A stretch of 64,000 bases of DNA, taken from Diphasiastrum complanatum. Taxonomy: Eukaryota > Streptophyta > Lycopodiopsida > Lycopodiales > Lycopodiaceae. The translations under genes and the position numbers were made by a program. The stretch spans positions 26,126,625-26,190,624 of the forward strand of contig CM055095.1 in the NCBI GenBank assembly GCA_029204225.1, written 5' to 3'. The notes below the pieces were generated by a model. The model was not told the DNA's origin, made no database searches, and saw only the letters and a list, made by a program, of their open reading frames with translations. Every line of letters begins with the position of its first letter. Within the stretch, counting starts at the first letter, position 1. This document shows, in pieces, positions 34,546 through 48,500 of the stretch.

Positions 34546-35434
34546 TGTTGGAAAATAAACTTCACTTTCCTTCATCCCTGGATATCGCCACGTAGGACGA
34601 ATCAGATCTTGCAAAAGCAGCCGCAAGAGCAATCTGCAAGTACAACAGAATCAGACAACCGCAACTAATCAGGTGTTAAAACGTGGCTATTAGTTTTACA
34701 AGAAAAGCTTAAAGAAAATGCAAAGATAGAATATAAGTGTGTGCAAACGTAGCGTAGAAAATCAGAGAGAGTAGGAGAGAGTGAGATAGAAGAGAAGCTA
34801 ATATAGCTATAGAATAGAAAAATAGAAGCTAGCACGCTGACAAGCGACAGACTGTAAACTCTTATTGAAAAGAGATTTATAAAGCAATAGATCTTTCTCT
34901 CAGTTCTTCTGTTGTGTATGCATGAATCATAGTATTGTATATGTGTATACTGTTGTTCTGATGAATGGATCATATTGACTTGGCAATCAAAAATTAAATG
35001 TAGATTTGTGATGTGCAAAAACTTTTCACTTTTCGGCATTTTTGCATTCTCTCTCTTCGGCATTTTCGCATATTTTCGACTACAGTTACAAAGTGCCTAA
35101 GTGCACAAAACTACACATAGCTTCGTGTATTTCGCATTTTTTTGCTTTCCGAAAAATGCGACAATTGTAGGAATGTGCTTAGATGCGTAAAATACATAGC
35201 TTCGTGTATTTTGCATTTTTTGCTTTCCAAAAAATGCGACAATTGCAGGAATGTGCTTAGTTTTGCATACTTCGTATACTAAGTTTCGCATAGTATTTCG
35301 TATACTAAACTGTATTACACTAAGTTTCGCATTTTTCGCTTTTTCGAAAAATGCGACAATTACAGAACAATGCATACTTCCGCATCCTAAAATTTGCTAG
35401 CTGCAGTTGAGGCAGAAAAAATCAGTTCACTTCA
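34546..35434 (+). mobile_element. 5' LTR of copia element (889 bp)
   Basis: It starts TGTTGGAAAATAAAC and ends ...CACTTCA, one base before the primer-binding site. A TATA-like TTTATAAAG lies at 34876-34884. The last third holds three copies of a hairpin of the form CGCATTTTT...AAAAATGCG (35133-35160, 35212-35238, 35325-35355). The partner 3' LTR is missing because the element is truncated at 38891, so the start is judged only by the TGTTGG motif. Confidence 0.65.
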
Positions 35435-35435
35435 G

Positions 35436-35447
35436 TGGTATCAGAGC
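35436..35447 (+). promoter_or_regulatory. Primer-binding site (tRNA-iMet type)
   Basis: TGGTATCAGAGC, complementary to the 3' end of initiator tRNA-Met, sits between the LTR and the gag ATG at 35463. It shows that the longer open frame beginning at 35394 is not the true gag start. Confidence 0.9.
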
Positions 35448-35462
35448 ATTGCAGACTATCAA

Positions 35463-38400
35463 ATGGCAACGAACCTGCAGCAAAAAGTTGTGAGTGTATT
35501 CGATGGCAGCAACTACGTTGTCTGGAAACACAAGATGAAGATGCTACTCAGAGGAGAAGGCCTATGGAGCGTAGTGGATGGAACAGAAATCAGACCACAA
35601 CAAAATCCGGCTGAATGGAGAAAAAAGAACGATAGAGAAATGGCGCTCATCACTCTGTCACTTGCAAAAGACATCATGATGGCCATCGTGGACTATGAAA
35701 CCAGCCACGAAATGTGGGAAAGGCTACAAGCCAAACATGAGCAAATGACAAGTGTAGAGATCTTGCATCTCAACAATCAGCTTCTGAATATGAAGTGGGA
35801 CGACAGTGATCTAGACAAGCATGCTAGGAAGATGAAAGCCATCTTCGATCAATTGGCAGCCGCGAATCAGACTCATGCGATTCCGTCGGAGCAGCAGTTC
35901 TTACACTTTATAAGAACTCTATCATCTCCCTACTACAGCCTGAGGTCAATACTCATGAGGACGTCTAACATGACATTCAGCGATGCTATTAAAGCTGTGA
36001 AGGATGAAGTCATCATAAGAGATCATATTGACTCTCAAGACAACGAGGACCAAGCATCCATTGTCAGAAGAAAACAGAAAGGAAGAATGCAGAAGCCAAC
36101 AAGTGATGAATGCAGCTCAAAGCCACCTCTAGTATGCAGCTACTGCAAGAAGAAGGGCCACTTGGAGAAGAATTGTTGGGGAAATCCCAACAACATCTGC
36201 ATTCATTGCAAGAAAAATGGACACTCAGCATTCGATTGCTGGTTTAATCCCAAGAACAAAAACAAAGATAAGGCACATACTACAGAATCTTTCCATCAAG
36301 AGGAAGAGCCAGAGCAAGCTATGACAACAAGGGATGTGCACAATGCACACTCAAATCTAAAGATCATCATAGACTCAGGAGCCACCTCACACATCACATG
36401 CAAAAGGAAAGTCCTAAAAGATTACAAGACCTCCAACAGAGACAAAGATGTCATCTTGGGAGACAATAGCAAGCACCATGTCATGGGGACAAGAACTCTA
36501 CGTATGAAAACCACATCTAGCTATAAAGATTTGGAGGGAGTCCTGCATGTTCCCACACTGAAAAGTGATCTGTTGTCAGTAGCAAAGATCACTGATATGG
36601 GACTGAGCGTTACTTTCAATAGTAACGAATGTCACATAAATGATTGTGATACCAACCGGATCCTAGTGACAGCTGAAAGAAAAGGCAACTTGTATCGAAC
36701 AAGTGTCCAAAATCCTACTGATCATGTTCTTGTTACTTCAGATGAAGAAAACAAAAATGAACAATGGCACAAGAGGATGTGCCATTGCAGCATCAGCACA
36801 CTCTACAGAATGTCAAGGAACAAAATGGCAGAAGGCATGGATGTGACTGACAGAAAGATCAGTCTGTGTGAATCATGTTTGAAGGGCAAGCAGCATTGTG
36901 AACCATTCAAATTCAAAAGAGTACGGGCGAAGGAGGTTCTTGGGCTAATACATAGTGATCTATGCGGGCCTATAAAGATTTCATCTATATCCAGATCGTA
37001 GTACTTCACTACATTTATTGATGATTACACACACATGACATTTGTCTACTTCTTGAATAAAAAGTCTGATGTGTTTACAGTTTTTAAACAGTTCAAAAGT
37101 TTGGTTGAAACACAAACAGGAAGAAAAATCAAAGTTTTGAGATCTAAAAATGGTGGAGATTACACCAGTATAGAATTCAAGAACTTCTGCCAGCATGAAG
37201 GAATTGAAAGACAGTATATTGTGCCTTACACACCACAGCACAACGGGGTAGCAGAAAGAAAGAATCGGACCCTGATGGAAGTAGCAAGATGCATGATGGC
37301 ACAGACGAAGCTGTCAAAGAAATTTTGGGCAGAAGCTATACTAATAGTCGTCTATCTACAGAATAGGAGCATGACGTTGCAGGGCATACATGCATGTGCC
37401 TCAGGAAAAGAGGTCCAAGCTTGATGAAAATTAAGACCCATGATATTCGGGATATGCAATCGATTCACTTGGTTACAGGTTGTATGATCCTGAAACCAAT
37501 AAGGTGCAAGTAAGTAGAGATGTCAAGTTTGATGAGCAGACATTCCAGGAAGATGCAGACCAGACTGGTTATTAATTCTTTGATCTGACTCCTTACATTT
37601 CTGACTGGACTGAAGAGGGAGAGCAAACTTCTATAGAGCCACGTGATCAAGAAGATCAACAAGCGATTGAGCGACAGGAGCCGTAGTCCCCACAACAACC
37701 AATACAATCTGAACAACCGAAGAATCTAGTTGAGCCAAGACGCTCTATCAGAATTTGACATAAGGCTATTGAGAAAGTTGCAGCAAACAATTGTGATGAG
37801 AACCGATGTCTGATGACAACAGAACCCGAAACTTACTCAGAAGCAATTGCAAGTCAGGAATCAGAAGAATGGAGGAAGGCAATGCAGGAGGAAATCCACT
37901 CAATGCATAAAAATGAAGCGTGGACACTGGAGCAACCACCAGAAGGAAGAAAAATTGTGGACTGCCTACAAACTAAAGTTAAAACCGGATGGGAGTGTTG
38001 AACGATACAAGGCCAGATTGGTAGCCAAGAGGTATTCTCAGAAATATGGAGTAGACTACCAAGAAACATTCTCCTCTATGGTAAAACAGTCTACCATTTG
38101 TCTCCTTTTGCTTTAGCTGTTTCAAATTCTTTATTTGTCCATTATATTGATATCAAGACTGCATTCTTTCATGGATTTCTCGATGAAGAAATTTACATGA
38201 GATAGCCAAAAGGCTTCCACAACCAAAAATTTTCTAATCTGTGCTGTAAACTAAAGAAGTGCATTCATGGGTTAAAGCAAGCCGCAAGAGCTTGGCATAA
38301 GAGAATGTCTGACTTTTTAATTTCTATTGGTTTTAGAAGATTAGTTTCAGACAATGATGTCTTTATTAAGACTGAAGGTAACAGTTCCTTAATCTTAGCT

Positions 38401-38891
38401 ATATTTGTTGATGACACTCTAATGTTCGGTGATGACTTAGAGATGATAAAAAAACCCAAGGATCTTATAGGACCAGAGTTCAAAATAACAGGCCTTGGTG
38501 AGGTTGAGAAATTCCTAGGAATAGAGATCTCTAGGAATAAAACAACAGGAACTATAAAACTTTCTCAGGATAGTTAGGCCTGTAAAATCTAGCAGACTAT
38601 GCAATGTTGGAGTGCAAAGAAAAGGAAACTCCTATGGCACTTGGAGTAAAACTTTCTAAAGAAGACTATCCAAGGACTGAGCAAGAAGAATTCGAAATGA
38701 ATAATATACCTTTTCGAAATCTGATCGGAGCTCTAATGTACCTGACTGTATGCACTCGACCAGATTTGGCCTTTCATGTTTATGCTTTAGCACAATTTTC
38801 TAACAATCCAAGAAAGTACCATTGGGAGCTAGCTAAGTCTAACATGTTGTTGGCGCTTCGATATGTTGTTGGTCATTCGATATGTCATTGA
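35463..38891 (+). pseudogene. Ty1/copia gag-pol, 3'-truncated
   Basis: Gag starts at ATG 35463 (MATNLQQKVVSVFDGSNYVV) after the primer-binding site. The frame is open for 512 codons. It holds two CCHC knuckles (CSYCKKKGHLEKNC at 36135, CIHCKKNGHSAFDC at about 36200), protease DSGATSH (36372) and integrase zinc residues (WHKRMCH..CESC). A single TAG at 36999-37001 stands where Arg or Lys is usual. Integrase core then continues with TFIDDYTHMT and GVAERKNRTLMEVARCM. Near 37385 a deletion and frame change follow, with further shifts at about 37430 and 37975. RT reads [36 protein letters not shown] and AIFVDDTLMFGDD (FVDD for the usual YVDD). After HWELAK it stops at 38891. RNase H and the 3' LTR are missing. 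It cannot move on its own. Confidence 0.9.
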
Positions 38892-39085
38892 ACTTCCAAT
38901 GTAAATGATATTGACTTTGCTGCATCCATTAGATATTTATTCATTTGAATGGGTTGATTGTGTATTTGCATCATAATTATATCATTTCACGAAAAAATGC
39001 ATTAACACTATCATACAAAGACCAAGATGCCTAAATGGAAGCTAACATCCATCCAAACATGCCAAAATGAAAATAATGGTATTAC
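38892..39085 (-). other. Leader stub of the minus-strand Ty3-type element
   Basis: In minus-strand sense this lies between the tRNA-Asp-type primer-binding site and the point where the copia element begins. It is too short for gag, so the two elements truncate each other here. Confidence 0.4.
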
Positions 39086-39103
39086 TCCCCGACAACGGTG
39101 CCA
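39086..39103 (-). promoter_or_regulatory. Primer-binding site (tRNA-Asp type)
   Basis: On the minus strand it reads TGGCACCGTTGTCGGGGA. Plant Ty3 elements of the Tat/Athila group commonly use TGGCGCCGTTGCCGGGGA, complementary to tRNA-Asp. Two transition-type changes separate this copy from that motif. Confidence 0.8.
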
Positions 39104-39106
39104 AAA

Positions 39107-39860
<754 letters not shown>

Positions 39861-42550
39861 GTTTGACTAACCATAATAAACTACAATGTATTAGGGTCGA
39901 AGGTGGGTGTATAGTAGTAATATACATGGTTCATGTATAGTTTAGACAAGTTTATTTTAAGCAATGTGTGATACAACATATAGTTTTCTGTTTCGTAGGG
40001 TTTAAAAACATGAAAACGTATTTCCAATTCTCTCCACCCTCTAACATTAGCACATGATTAGAAATTGAAAGAACCAGTTTAAACAACCTTGTGTAACATA
40101 CCTGGATATGCGTAGATGGAATTTCTTGTGATGATGCCATAGTACCTCCACAGATTATGTATTTTTTATAAGCCAACATAAAACCGGTTAGAGTTTCCGA
40201 AACAAGTTTTCGTTATGTAAGTAAATATCAAAGCACTAATTGCATAATGAACTAGTATTGTTAATGACATACTGTATGTGAATCAAATGTTCGAAATAGA
40301 ATCGAACTAAATGACTACTCAAATAGCCACCGATGTTTATTACATTTGCTGTGTGACAGATACCACTGCAGACCTGCACGATTGATACTGGTGCAGACGT
40401 ATGCGACTGATACTAGCGTAGACCTGCGCACTGTCCGCAAGCGTAGACCCGTCCGCATGTAGACCTGCATTTTATCAGCATTCTGATCTACGTGACTGAT
40501 GCAGGAGCAAATCTCTGTTGTTTTCCCTGCTCAACGCACCAGGGCTCTACGCAAGATGTCTGATTTGTGGGACAGATGTTGTGTTTCTCTTGTCTCACTG
40601 TTTGCACACTACACCTTTCTGAGACATTGCGGTTGTCTATGCATAATGTACTTCTGTGCATCTGACCTCTACACGCGCTTGCATTCCATTCGGTTGCGCA
40701 GGTACTTTTACCTCATTACTGATTTACGCATGTCCTATTTACGATTTACTCATACTAATGCTATCTACGGTTCAAGCTATTACACTCCCTAGTTGCTACA
40801 TAGGTGCTCTTTTGTGAGTTGGATGGTGAAATTCAAACAATTGTTTTCAACTCATGTCAATGTTGATGAAATCAACTTACTTGAGAAAACTAGTATGCTA
40901 AGCTAAAACAAACCGCGGCCCCCCCCCATAGAAAAAAGCAATATACTTATAGTTAATATCTGATTATACATATAAATCAAGTCTACAAATATAATATGAC
41001 AATTTGAATTCATCATGAAATAAATATTTGTGCATGTAGGTCATTGTAAAAGTTTACACCAACTATATATATGTGACATCATACAAATTGATAAGGTTAT
41101 ATCCCTAATTTTTTTTAGAGATAATGAGCTTAAGCACTCTTATCGCAAATGGTCCATATGGTTACAAAGTCAATTTCCATAACACGCTAAAATAGACAAT
41201 TAATGGGTTTAAAATTGCGCAATTAGTGGGCACCCAACTTTGCGAAGAAATTATCACAAGCATCTTATATAGATGGTAAGAGATTGATGTTACACTATAA
41301 CCCATTTGACATGAGATAAAACAAAATTCATTTCAAATTTAGCCATGCAAATACTTCATTGGCGATTCCAAGTTGCAAAACACACGTACATTTTAACAAG
41401 CCCACAATTTGATTGCTTCAAAGAAATGCAAATGCTTCTTGGTATTATCATCAACCCATGAAATCACAAAAAATTGACTTGGGTAGGCAAAGCCCAACTC
41501 ACCCCATGGGGAGATATAGAAATGCAAATTAAAATTCTTTATTAAAATATTCAAAGAATCTAAAAATCTACTTTGCTCTAGATGAATATCAACTCTTTCA
41601 TAAAGACTCTAGATGAATATCAATACTTTTGTATAGGACCTTTGCCTCCAAGAAGCAACACTACATTCAAATCTAGCAACTTTTTTAGACCAGTAGAAAA
41701 AAATTAGAATGTGCAGCTGACATTGTAATTGCAAAAGAAACATGTCAATGAGCAAGGTCCAACTTGAAAAAAATCAACTTGCATTCAATATTTTTGTGTT
41801 CTAATTGTCAATGTGTGTTTGTGTTTCGTCACTCGTGCTCCTTAAGCCATAGGTGTAGATAGCTTCGTTAGTTCAACCTCGCTCCCACATGCACGAGAGA
41901 TCAAAAGAACTGATTTGAGGTACATCTATGAAGAACTTTCATTCTAATTTGTCTGGTCTTTGTTTCTGATTTGAAGTTTTAAAAACCAATTTAGAAGGCT
42001 GCATAGTTTATTAACATTGAACGGATTCTAACAAATATGAATCAATGTTTGCATGTTGGCAACCGTCAAGCGCTGATAGGTCGCGTAGAGACATTTTGTT
42101 TGACGGGCTAAAGCAATTTGAACTTCATTATTGATAATCAATTATCTTGAGTAATTTAACTCATGAAGTGGCCCTAAAAAGGACAAGATATCCAATCCTG
42201 CAATTATGTGTCATGCACACAGGGTGGTTTCCCAAGCATTTTTTGGGGGAAAAACTTCCATAGCAGCAATGACATTAGAAACAGCAAAAAGAATGTAAAC
42301 TTGCATATTATTCCTCAAAAAAATCTCTCCAATTCCAGTTTTATAAATAATCAAGGAACTCAGTATGTCGAGCTCTTTTAAAGATCACCTGGCTAATAAT
42401 GATTTAGAAAAAAATTAAAATCGTTACAATGTCAAAACTTGAGATAGGCCTCTCATCTTGACTCGCCAGTTTACTAGCTCTGCAATGCAAGGAAAAAATG
42501 AACTCCAAACAATTTGTTTGCCCCAAAACTTCAAAACTGAAGAAGCAAAA
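39861..42550. other. Intergenic downstream of DTC; short minisatellite at 40360-40490
   Basis: At 40360-40490, 'gactgatactggcgcagacctgcg'-like phrases of 25-30 bp recur about four times. A C-run sits at 40918-40927. ORFs (such as 40499-40789) have no recognisable domain. The left part is unrecognised; the right part (about 42300-42550) would be the 3' untranslated region of DTC, where I could not see a clear poly(A) signal. Confidence 0.4.
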
Positions 42551-45500
42551 CTACAGACCAATAGATTTTTCAAACTTTTGTATTTGACTGAGGAAAATCC
42601 ATGTCATCTGCAGCATAAAGTACAAGAAACACATCAAAGTGAGCAAGTTCAAATAGTATGCTTTTCTTCCAGAAAAGCATTTACATCATCTTCATCACAG
42701 AACTTGTGCACAGACATTTGATATTGGCCAACTTGAATAGCCTAATTAGATAAAAATTTGGTACAATTGAATGAGATAGTATGCTAGAGTCTAGAATTAT
42801 TCAATCAATGCAAGAGTAGTGGGGCAGAATTTAAGTTACCATGACATGTGGTGCAATGCGGACACAATATGTTCCAAAACCTGAATAGAATTTCAATGGT
42901 CCACCTTCCTTGAGAGTTTTTAAGACACAATCTAAGGAGCCTGTATATGGAAACTTGCCGTCAGGGCCAGGTTGCATCTTTTGTATCTGAGTCTTGACAT
43001 AATCAAATGGAAGACTGCATGCCGAAGCAAAGAAACCGGAAACGGCACTAGCACCTGTGTCAAGGGTCAGGAGTCAGAGGAAACAATATTATCAGATGGA
43101 GAAGTCTTCAGTTTGAAATTTGAGGACAATCAAGAACATGCCTTATTATCCAAAATCCAAAGCAGCCGATACTTCTTGATTCTCCAAGCATGGTGAGGAC
43201 AATATGCCAATCAGGCTATATGCGGAAAATTGATATTTAAATGAGCTGCTCATAATTTTTAAAAGAAGGCAATTAGTAGTTACAAAATACTAGCACGTAG
43301 TAAAAAGCCTTGCATTTTCAAACGTGGAGGAATGAAGCAGCGGCTGAAGGAAAACGAATCTATACCTCCTGCCAATGAAGTCTTATAACGATAAACCATT
43401 CTCACAGCATGAATAATGGAAAATGCTCCCTTACCATGAATGTGAATTGCAAGGTCAGAAAAGCAAAGAAATTCAGGTGACAAATCCTTGGGCCTCGAGC
43501 CCCCATGCTATTATCTGGCATGGGACTATATTGGTCAAGCACTAAAACTAAAAATTTTGACCCAGATCAGCATAATAGAAGGCACTTCCCCCTATAGCAT
43601 GAATCTATATTTTCCTCCTAGGGGCATTATGGAAAAATCCTTGGGTCTTGGGCTCCCATGCTATCATTTGGCATTAGACCATATTGTTCAGGCACTTTAG
43701 ACCCTTAGTCATTATCCAACCTTTTATTATTCTTATTGACATTATTGGTTATCTGGACAATAATGGGCCCCCATTGTTAGGGCACATCCCTAGCCCTAAT
43801 ATTGATGCCTTTGTCAAATATCTGATTGACTAAAGAGCAGCTCTTAACCTAGTCAGATCGGTTTAGCTAGACTATTGCATTGTTGCATTGATTTATATAG
43901 TAAGAACAAACTTACTTATGTTTAAAGCACTTTTCAGTGGTTCACTATAAACAGGAGTGAAAATATTTAAGTCAACATTCAATTGTAATGTGAAAAGTAA
44001 GTAAATGCTAAAATTATTTCATGCTCGTTTCTTGGATGCTTTATGCTCAGCAACCCGTGGACTTTTGGGCTTCTATAGGTCCCTTTGACTGCTTTCCAAA
44101 ACTTCGATTCATGGACAGTAAGTTGAACTTCCCCTTGAAGGACTCTATGAAGTCAATAAAAAATCCATTCAACTCATTGGCCATAGGCATCCAGCTAATG
44201 GCATTGAATTTGTCGTCTAGGAGGATAAGATGTGTGTCTCCTCATGATAGGTCGAATAACTCGACCTGCAACATGACTATGAGTGGTGCGCTGTCTCTAA
44301 TCATCATCATCAGACTCTAGGTCTCGTCGTGGTCTTCTCGTAGAGAAGAAAGAGGTAATCAAAGGTTGAGAACTAAGATGACCCTGCTGAGTTGTCTGGC
44401 ATAGGAACATCTCTCATATCATAAGTGCAACACAGTGGGAGTCCTCGTATGCTATGAGCAATCATAGTGTGGTGGGCACGTCGCGAAGGGATGTCCATGG
44501 AGAAGCCAAGGTCACGAAGTCTCTGAACGAGCAAGGAACGTGGAACGGAATCAAAGGCTTTCTTGAAGTCCACAAAACAACAGTAAACCCATTCATTCCT
44601 ATGCTTAGCTTCCTCAATAAGAGCCCGAAGAGTGAAATATGGTCAGTAGTAGAGTAACGGGCTCGAAATCCTGCCTAGCCCAAAGCATATAATCTCTTGA
44701 TCTCAACCTCTAAGCTCGTTGCAAACTAAAGGATAGTACCATATAGCTTTGCAAGAACATGTCCAATCATGATAGTGTGATAGTTACTAGGAATCATGGG
44801 GACACCATTTTGTGAATAGGGTGACTGAGGAGAGTGGCTAAGGTGGGGGCAAGTAAGTCGACAACATGGATGAATAGCTCAGATTCAAGGTCCTCGATGT
44901 CTCATGTCCTATGGGTCTTCAGTCTCTTAATGGCTGCAAGGACCATATCAAGGGTGAAGAATGTGAACTCAGATGGTCAAGGAGATATAGAGATGGGTGA
45001 ATTGGTAGGTGCGGTGTATAGTCTAGTACCTTGGTCCAGATGTAGAGCTCATCCAGGAGAGGTGGTGGGGCATGAGGGATAAACTCACGCCAAAAAGAGC
45101 AAGACGAAGAGCTAAAAAGAAAGTCAGCAAGGTGTTTTTCTTCAAGTCATCATAGAGGCATGTTTTTACGATGAAGCATACGATAAATTCTGCATCATAC
45201 CAAGGGGGGTGTAGAGATTGAGGTGATGAAGAATGTGTGGATTTGCCAAAGCCCAATCACAAAATCTTAGATCATCAAACTTCATCATGCATGGCATGGA
45301 CCAACCTCTACAACATCACTAATCATGATGCCATCACCCTAGAGTAGGTGCAAATCACATGCCCAAACAAATGTCCACACTAGCTTTCAATTAAATGTAC
45401 AACAACCAACATACTTAGTCTCTATCACTTCTCCAGAAGGGAAGATTCTCATGATGAAGGGGCTAGCACTAATAAGCCAAGCCAATTGAATGAAGTCCCT

Positions 45501-48500
45501 AATTCCTCATGCAAAAACCATAGCAAAAAAGGATATATTTTCTAATACCTTATGATGACATGGCATCTATCACGCTATGCACCAACAACCTCCTTCACAT
45601 GCAAGGGCAAAAGTATATTTCGTTCAATGTTGCACATTCCGTTCCAAAACGCGTTCTTTATGTCAACAAATATGTTCACTAAGTCTTTAAATTCCAAGAA
45701 TCATGTTAGATTTTGCACAATGCTACAATTTTAAATTGAAGCGTTCTCATGAAGATCTAAAAAGATACTGTCAGAGTCTAAAGTGCATGCACATCTGTAT
45801 ATAGTTCCACTGCTTGACGGTTAGAAAAGGAAACACATGTATAAAAGTTAATAACATCAAAAAGAAAAACCTTCCAAAATTGTTATGCTTACCAATAACA
45901 GTTGGGATCTCAGAAAAATTCAATGAATCTCTGAAAAATTCAACACTCTGATCATATGATGCAAGCATTCCCATGTTCAATGCCATAGCACGGACCACAG
46001 TAGGCCCAGCTCCTTTCCACAACGCCAAAACCCCTTCATCAGCAGATATTCGATAAAGTGCATGAAATGCATTTTTATAATTGCGTCTTTGTACAAGAGG
46101 CAGGGTAGCGTCAGCCTGCATACGAATGAGAGCTAAGTCTGCGGGACTCCCAACACTTGCACCAATAGCTCCAGCTGTCAGACCACAGAACGCTTTTTGA
46201 TACAAAGGAAGTGGTTTTCCATCATTAGCAGCTGTCGCTTTTGCTGTCAGTAATCTGCAAGTTCCCAGTGAATTAAAATCGGAGATATGTTTACAGAATG
46301 CCTTTACCTGAAATCTGAACATGTATTGCTAAATCTATGAGAAAACTTTTGCATCTCAAAAGTATCTGAAGGATCCTGCTTCATAACAATTTTTTTTAGA
46401 GATATACTTAACAGAAAAAAAAAATCGAACACTTTTTTACTAGTGTCACATTGTTTAGCTGACTTAAAAAACATTGAGGTCAAAGTAAAGCCAAGAAAAT
46501 ATGTCATATGCAATTTTACAGGTCATGCAAACAAACCACAATGATATAAAAGGATAGTGATACCATAGTTCCTAGTGTGCAGATGTTTATGGACATCCTG
46601 AGCAACACTAATTTCACAACTGTTCTCCAGAAAAACTGCCTAAATCTTTATAACTCCAACAATACAGCACTGATCCATTCAAAGCTGGATAGGCGCATCT
46701 GCATTACTCCATCTTTTCAACAGGCTTTTGTAGAACCCACTCCAAAGACATTCCAATAATCAAATACTTACTCATTTGGTTCTTGACCTCCGGAATTTTC
46801 CACTCTTAGAACTTTCAAAATGTAAGTCCACACAATTCACACTCCTTATTTTCTTGATCCAGTTTACAAGACTGCTTTCATAGCATGCTCATGAACAAAT
46901 CTTATTCAAAGTATTTGTATGCTCTATATCTATAGTCAAGGAAATACCCTCTAGGTAATATAGCTAGTTTTGATTCCCACGTATCTGGATCTACCTTGAC
47001 AGCCACTCTTGATTTCAGATGGCTGTCCTTTTAACAATAATGCATAACCATGACAGCACATGATCACAGTTTTTCTGGCAACACTTGGAATGAGGGAGGC
47101 AAGTCAAGTAAGCCAATCACTGAAGCTGTGACTACGAATGCACAGGTTCTTTTCCAAGCAGATTTGTGTTGGTTTGACCATTGAGTTTAATAAAAACAAA
47201 CATCCCTATTAGAGGAACTTCCTGTACACCTTGAAGATAATCAAGTGACATCAGCACGACAATCATAGTAAGTGCATCTTTTGGGAACCTTGATACTCAG
47301 TAGACAGGGTGATCTTTTGGGCGCCACTCCCAATTTCTAGTTATATTGTGCATCTCCCACTCATCATCATCAATCACATCACATAGAATCTTTGTTTCCT
47401 CCATGGGGCTTAGCAGATTTTAAGGCTCCATTCAACCCTTGAGAGCTTTCCAGATGCAAGCACAGGTTTTGCACAAAGAAATTAACTGGAACTTGGATTT
47501 GCGTGATGAGCAGATTCCTGAGCCTTACAATGTCTTTTTCCACCTTCCTTTTGACCCGCGGTTCAAATCCTGATCCTCAACCGATTATGACGAGGTTAAG
47601 CGGATGCAAAGAGCACCCTTTTATTACCTTCTATTGCATTTTGTTGTTCTAAGCATGTTCAACCAATTGCTTGATCACCTGAAAGCATTGCCTCTGAATT
47701 TGTGGATTCTGATACGGATGAACATTGTTGATGTTGCACCAATCAAATTCTTTGAATACTTCTAAAAGGCTTGATCAACTCATATTTCTCATCTTGTTTT
47801 TTTTTACATCCTTTTATAAACATTTGCTATTGTGACGCCAATTGCAACGCAGATGGCAGATGCTACTGTTTGATATTTTATTACACATTTACAGATTTGG
47901 GAGAACCAGGCAGGGTGTCTATGCCGCATTCCTTCACATGGGGCTTGTTCAGGTGCTCATTCGCACACTCTTTACAACTTCTTTGATTATTGGGGTAGCA
48001 TATAGGATAGTAAACCTCATCATATTCACCCTTAGAAAGCTTGGGGATATAAATTCGTTGCTGATCATTCATTTCAAAGTATGCAGTTGGATGATCCTAG
48101 ATAAATAGTGATGCAAATTTGGCTCCAAGTCAGAATTTATCACAAGTCATCCAAACCTTTTAGGAAAAACTACAGGTCTAATACCCGTCCCTTAACAACC
48201 ATTAGTTGAAGGCATCACTAAATTCTCAATACTAAGGGACAACACAACTGTCAGTTGAAAATTTGTCTAATTACTAAGAACTTCGAGTTGATTGAATAGA
48301 CAGCCAGTATTTGCATCAGTCCATTCTTCTGCCTTTTCAAGATTCTCACTTCTTGCATCACAGATCCCGCTTCAAAAATCGAAACATCCATTAACTTCTG
48401 CTCCTAACAACAAACATGGTTTGTTTTCAAAAAAATGATAGGACGGTGGCGAAATGCTCTTGTACTACAGTTCCTGAGGACTTATTGGTATCTGATAGCT

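Noticed and set aside
35394-35462. Starting the copia gag at 35394
   Set aside because: That ATG lies in the LTR and its frame reads through the primer-binding site; the ATG at 35463 follows it and matches the usual gag start.
40499-40792. A 97-codon ORF near the gactgatac minisatellite
   Set aside because: No recognisable domain; likely chance.
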